From Pseudomonadota bacterium (lineage in GTDB: Bacteria; Pseudomonadota; Gammaproteobacteria; Halothiobacillales; Halothiobacillaceae), in assembly GCA_021795795.1 (NCBI GenBank), contig JAJYPA010000494.1, positions 1 to 6,136 of the forward strand: a stretch of 6,136 nt of DNA. The letters run 5' to 3'. Below are positions 5,690 to 6,136 of this stretch, piece by piece. The notes under the pieces were generated by a model, which worked only from the letters and a program-made list of their open reading frames with translations, searched no databases and was not told the DNA's origin. Each line of letters begins with the position of its first letter. Positions within the stretch are counted from its first letter, which is position 1. The position numbers and the translations under genes were made by a program.

Positions 5690-5777
5690 AAAGGCACCTC
5701 TAAAGGTTTTTCGAGTTGCCCTTCTGCAAGGCTGGGAATCAGACTGGAAATATGCCGACCTTTCAATTCCATCGGGC

Positions 5778-5807
5778 GAAAATCAAAAAATGCAATTTTT
5801 TATTTTC
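5778..5807. repeat. AT-rich 13-bp hairpin
   Basis: GAAAAT, a bulged C and AAAAAAT (5778-5791) pair with ATTTTTTATTTTC (5795-5807) around a 3-base loop. The A and T runs on both arms could serve termination in either direction, but there is no GC-rich stem, so a standard intrinsic terminator is not supported. It may equally be a bent or easily melted DNA segment. Confidence 0.45.
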
Positions 5808-5868
5808 TTCATAAACAATCACATGCGTGACCGTTCATGGCGGCACTTCACTTCACTGTGCTGCACGT

Positions 5869-5891
5869 AACCTCTGATTTAATCAGAGATT
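5869..5891. repeat. Palindrome after gloA, resembling the IS end
   Basis: CTCTGATT (5872-5879), one central base, and AATCAGAG (5881-5888) form a near-perfect palindrome. As minus-strand RNA the stem extends to 11 pairs with a G-U pair. It begins three bases past the gloA stop but lacks a U-run, so it is a poor intrinsic terminator. AACCTCTGATTTAATC (5869-5884) matches the IS inverted repeat at 232-250 in 15 of 16 positions. Confidence 0.5.
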
Positions 5892-5894
5892 TCT

Positions 5895-6136
5895 TTACTT
5901 TTCACCAATCAGTTCGATGGGGTAACCATCGGGGTCGGCCACGAAAGCAATAATGGTGCTCCCTGCGTTCATTGGCCCGGCGTCACGCAATATCTTCCCG
6001 CCCTTTTCTTTGATTGCGCCGGCGGCCGCATAGACATCCGGCACCTCGATTGCTATATGGCCGTATCCCGTGCCGATGTCGTAGGTGTGATCACCCCAGT
6101 TATGCGTGAGTTCGAGCACCGTGTGGTCGGTTTCGT
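5895..6136 (-). CDS. gloA: Lactoylglutathione lyase (glyoxalase I), C-terminal 79 residues, cut by window edge
   Basis: The enzyme isomerises the hemithioacetal of methylglyoxal and glutathione to S-lactoylglutathione, the first step of methylglyoxal detoxification in the cytosol. The visible part reads ETDHTVLELTHNWG at the window edge, then YDIGTGYGHIAIEVPD, KGGKILRDAGPM, IAFVADPDGYPIELIGEK and stop. Compared with E. coli GloA, the metal ligands equivalent to Glu56 (in VLELTHNWG), His74 (in GHIA) and Glu122 (in IELI) are present; the fourth, near the N-terminus, lies outside the window. The frame remains open to the edge, so the internal GTG at 6119 is not the real start. The protein ends right after IELIGEK, without the short tail of the E. 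coli protein. Bacterial enzymes of this type usually use nickel. Confidence 0.95.
   Translation of the reverse strand, partial: ETDHTVLELTHNWGDHTYDIGTGYGHIAIEVPDVYAAAGAIKEKGGKILRDAGPMNAGSTIIAFVADPDGYPIELIGEK

Larger units (their letters stand above)
5425..5715. repeat. 10-bp inverted repeat bracketing the hairpin block
   Basis: CTCGAAAAAC at 5425-5434 and its exact reverse complement GTTTTTCGAG at 5706-5715 enclose 271 bp. Allowing a 2-base bulge, the pairing extends by CCTT/AAGG. It could be the closing stem of a folded RNA or the ends of a small nonautonomous element. No target duplication is evident. Confidence 0.4.
5104..5894. other. 790-bp region without a convincing gene, hairpin-rich
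   Basis: No frame here gives a recognisable protein. Three minus-strand frames are open in turn: 5772-5287 (161 codons from an ATG with no ribosome site, arginine- and proline-rich, odd hydrophobic tail), 5678-5400, and 5440-5120 (106 codons, only a GTG at 5338 as start, ending 67 bp before cfa). The last reads most like protein (for example LHDLFINRVKLASGTALSLN). They could be pieces of one old frameshifted gene, or shadows of a structured noncoding element. The middle part, 5404-5690, is full of inverted repeats listed separately. The right end, about 5770-5820, is AT-rich. Confidence 0.55.

Noticed and set aside
5404..5690. CRISPR array or integron attC site
   Set aside because: No regularly spaced direct repeats for a CRISPR, and no core sites of the attC type at the stem bases.
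5287..5772. A 161-aa minus-strand gene
   Set aside because: No ribosome site, no recognised family, arginine- and serine-rich composition with an abnormal tail, and it runs across the hairpin series.

Overview
The window looks like a piece of a proteobacterial chromosome, probably gammaproteobacterial. The RssA-type patatin protein, the Cfa-type cyclopropane synthase and the GloA-type glyoxalase all read closest to the Escherichia coli families. The taxon is an inference from protein similarity recalled by eye; no marker gene fixes it.

Left side (1-1715), accessory. An IS5-family element enters from the left edge: the N-terminus of its transposase and one inverted-repeat end are visible. To its right lies a minus-strand cluster of small genes: a 77-aa protein, an open but startless frame that may be a decayed gene, a 121-aa HepT/DUF86-like protein that has lost its active-site histidine, and a 92-aa acidic protein. 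A divergent intergenic gap separates this cluster from the next genes.

Centre (1716-5052), well-conserved metabolic genes. On the plus strand are a zinc-free MDR-family oxidoreductase (annotated in databases as zinc-binding alcohol dehydrogenase family) and an rssA-type patatin phospholipase. A 13-codon leader frame between them overlaps the rssA start as ATGA. After rssA comes a two-frame remnant of a FixJ/LuxR-type response regulator, cut off where it meets the convergent cfa gene. cfa on the minus strand is intact, with all five bicarbonate ligands in register with the E. coli enzyme.

Right side (5053-5894). About 840 bp have no convincing gene. The stretch has an 8-bp hairpin in the cfa leader, a dense series of nested perfect hairpins between 5404 and 5690, a 10-bp inverted repeat that brackets most of that series, and an AT-rich hairpin at 5778-5807. 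This is the part of the window least explained by known genes. The window ends inside the 3' part of gloA (minus strand). Just past the gloA stop is a palindrome that matches the IS end at 232-250 in 15 of 16 positions.

Functionally, rssA and cfa both act at the membrane lipid level and gloA detoxifies methylglyoxal, but they are on different strands and nothing shows they are co-regulated. Signs of past rearrangement are the IS element, the regulator remnant, the startless frame and the IS-end-like palindrome.
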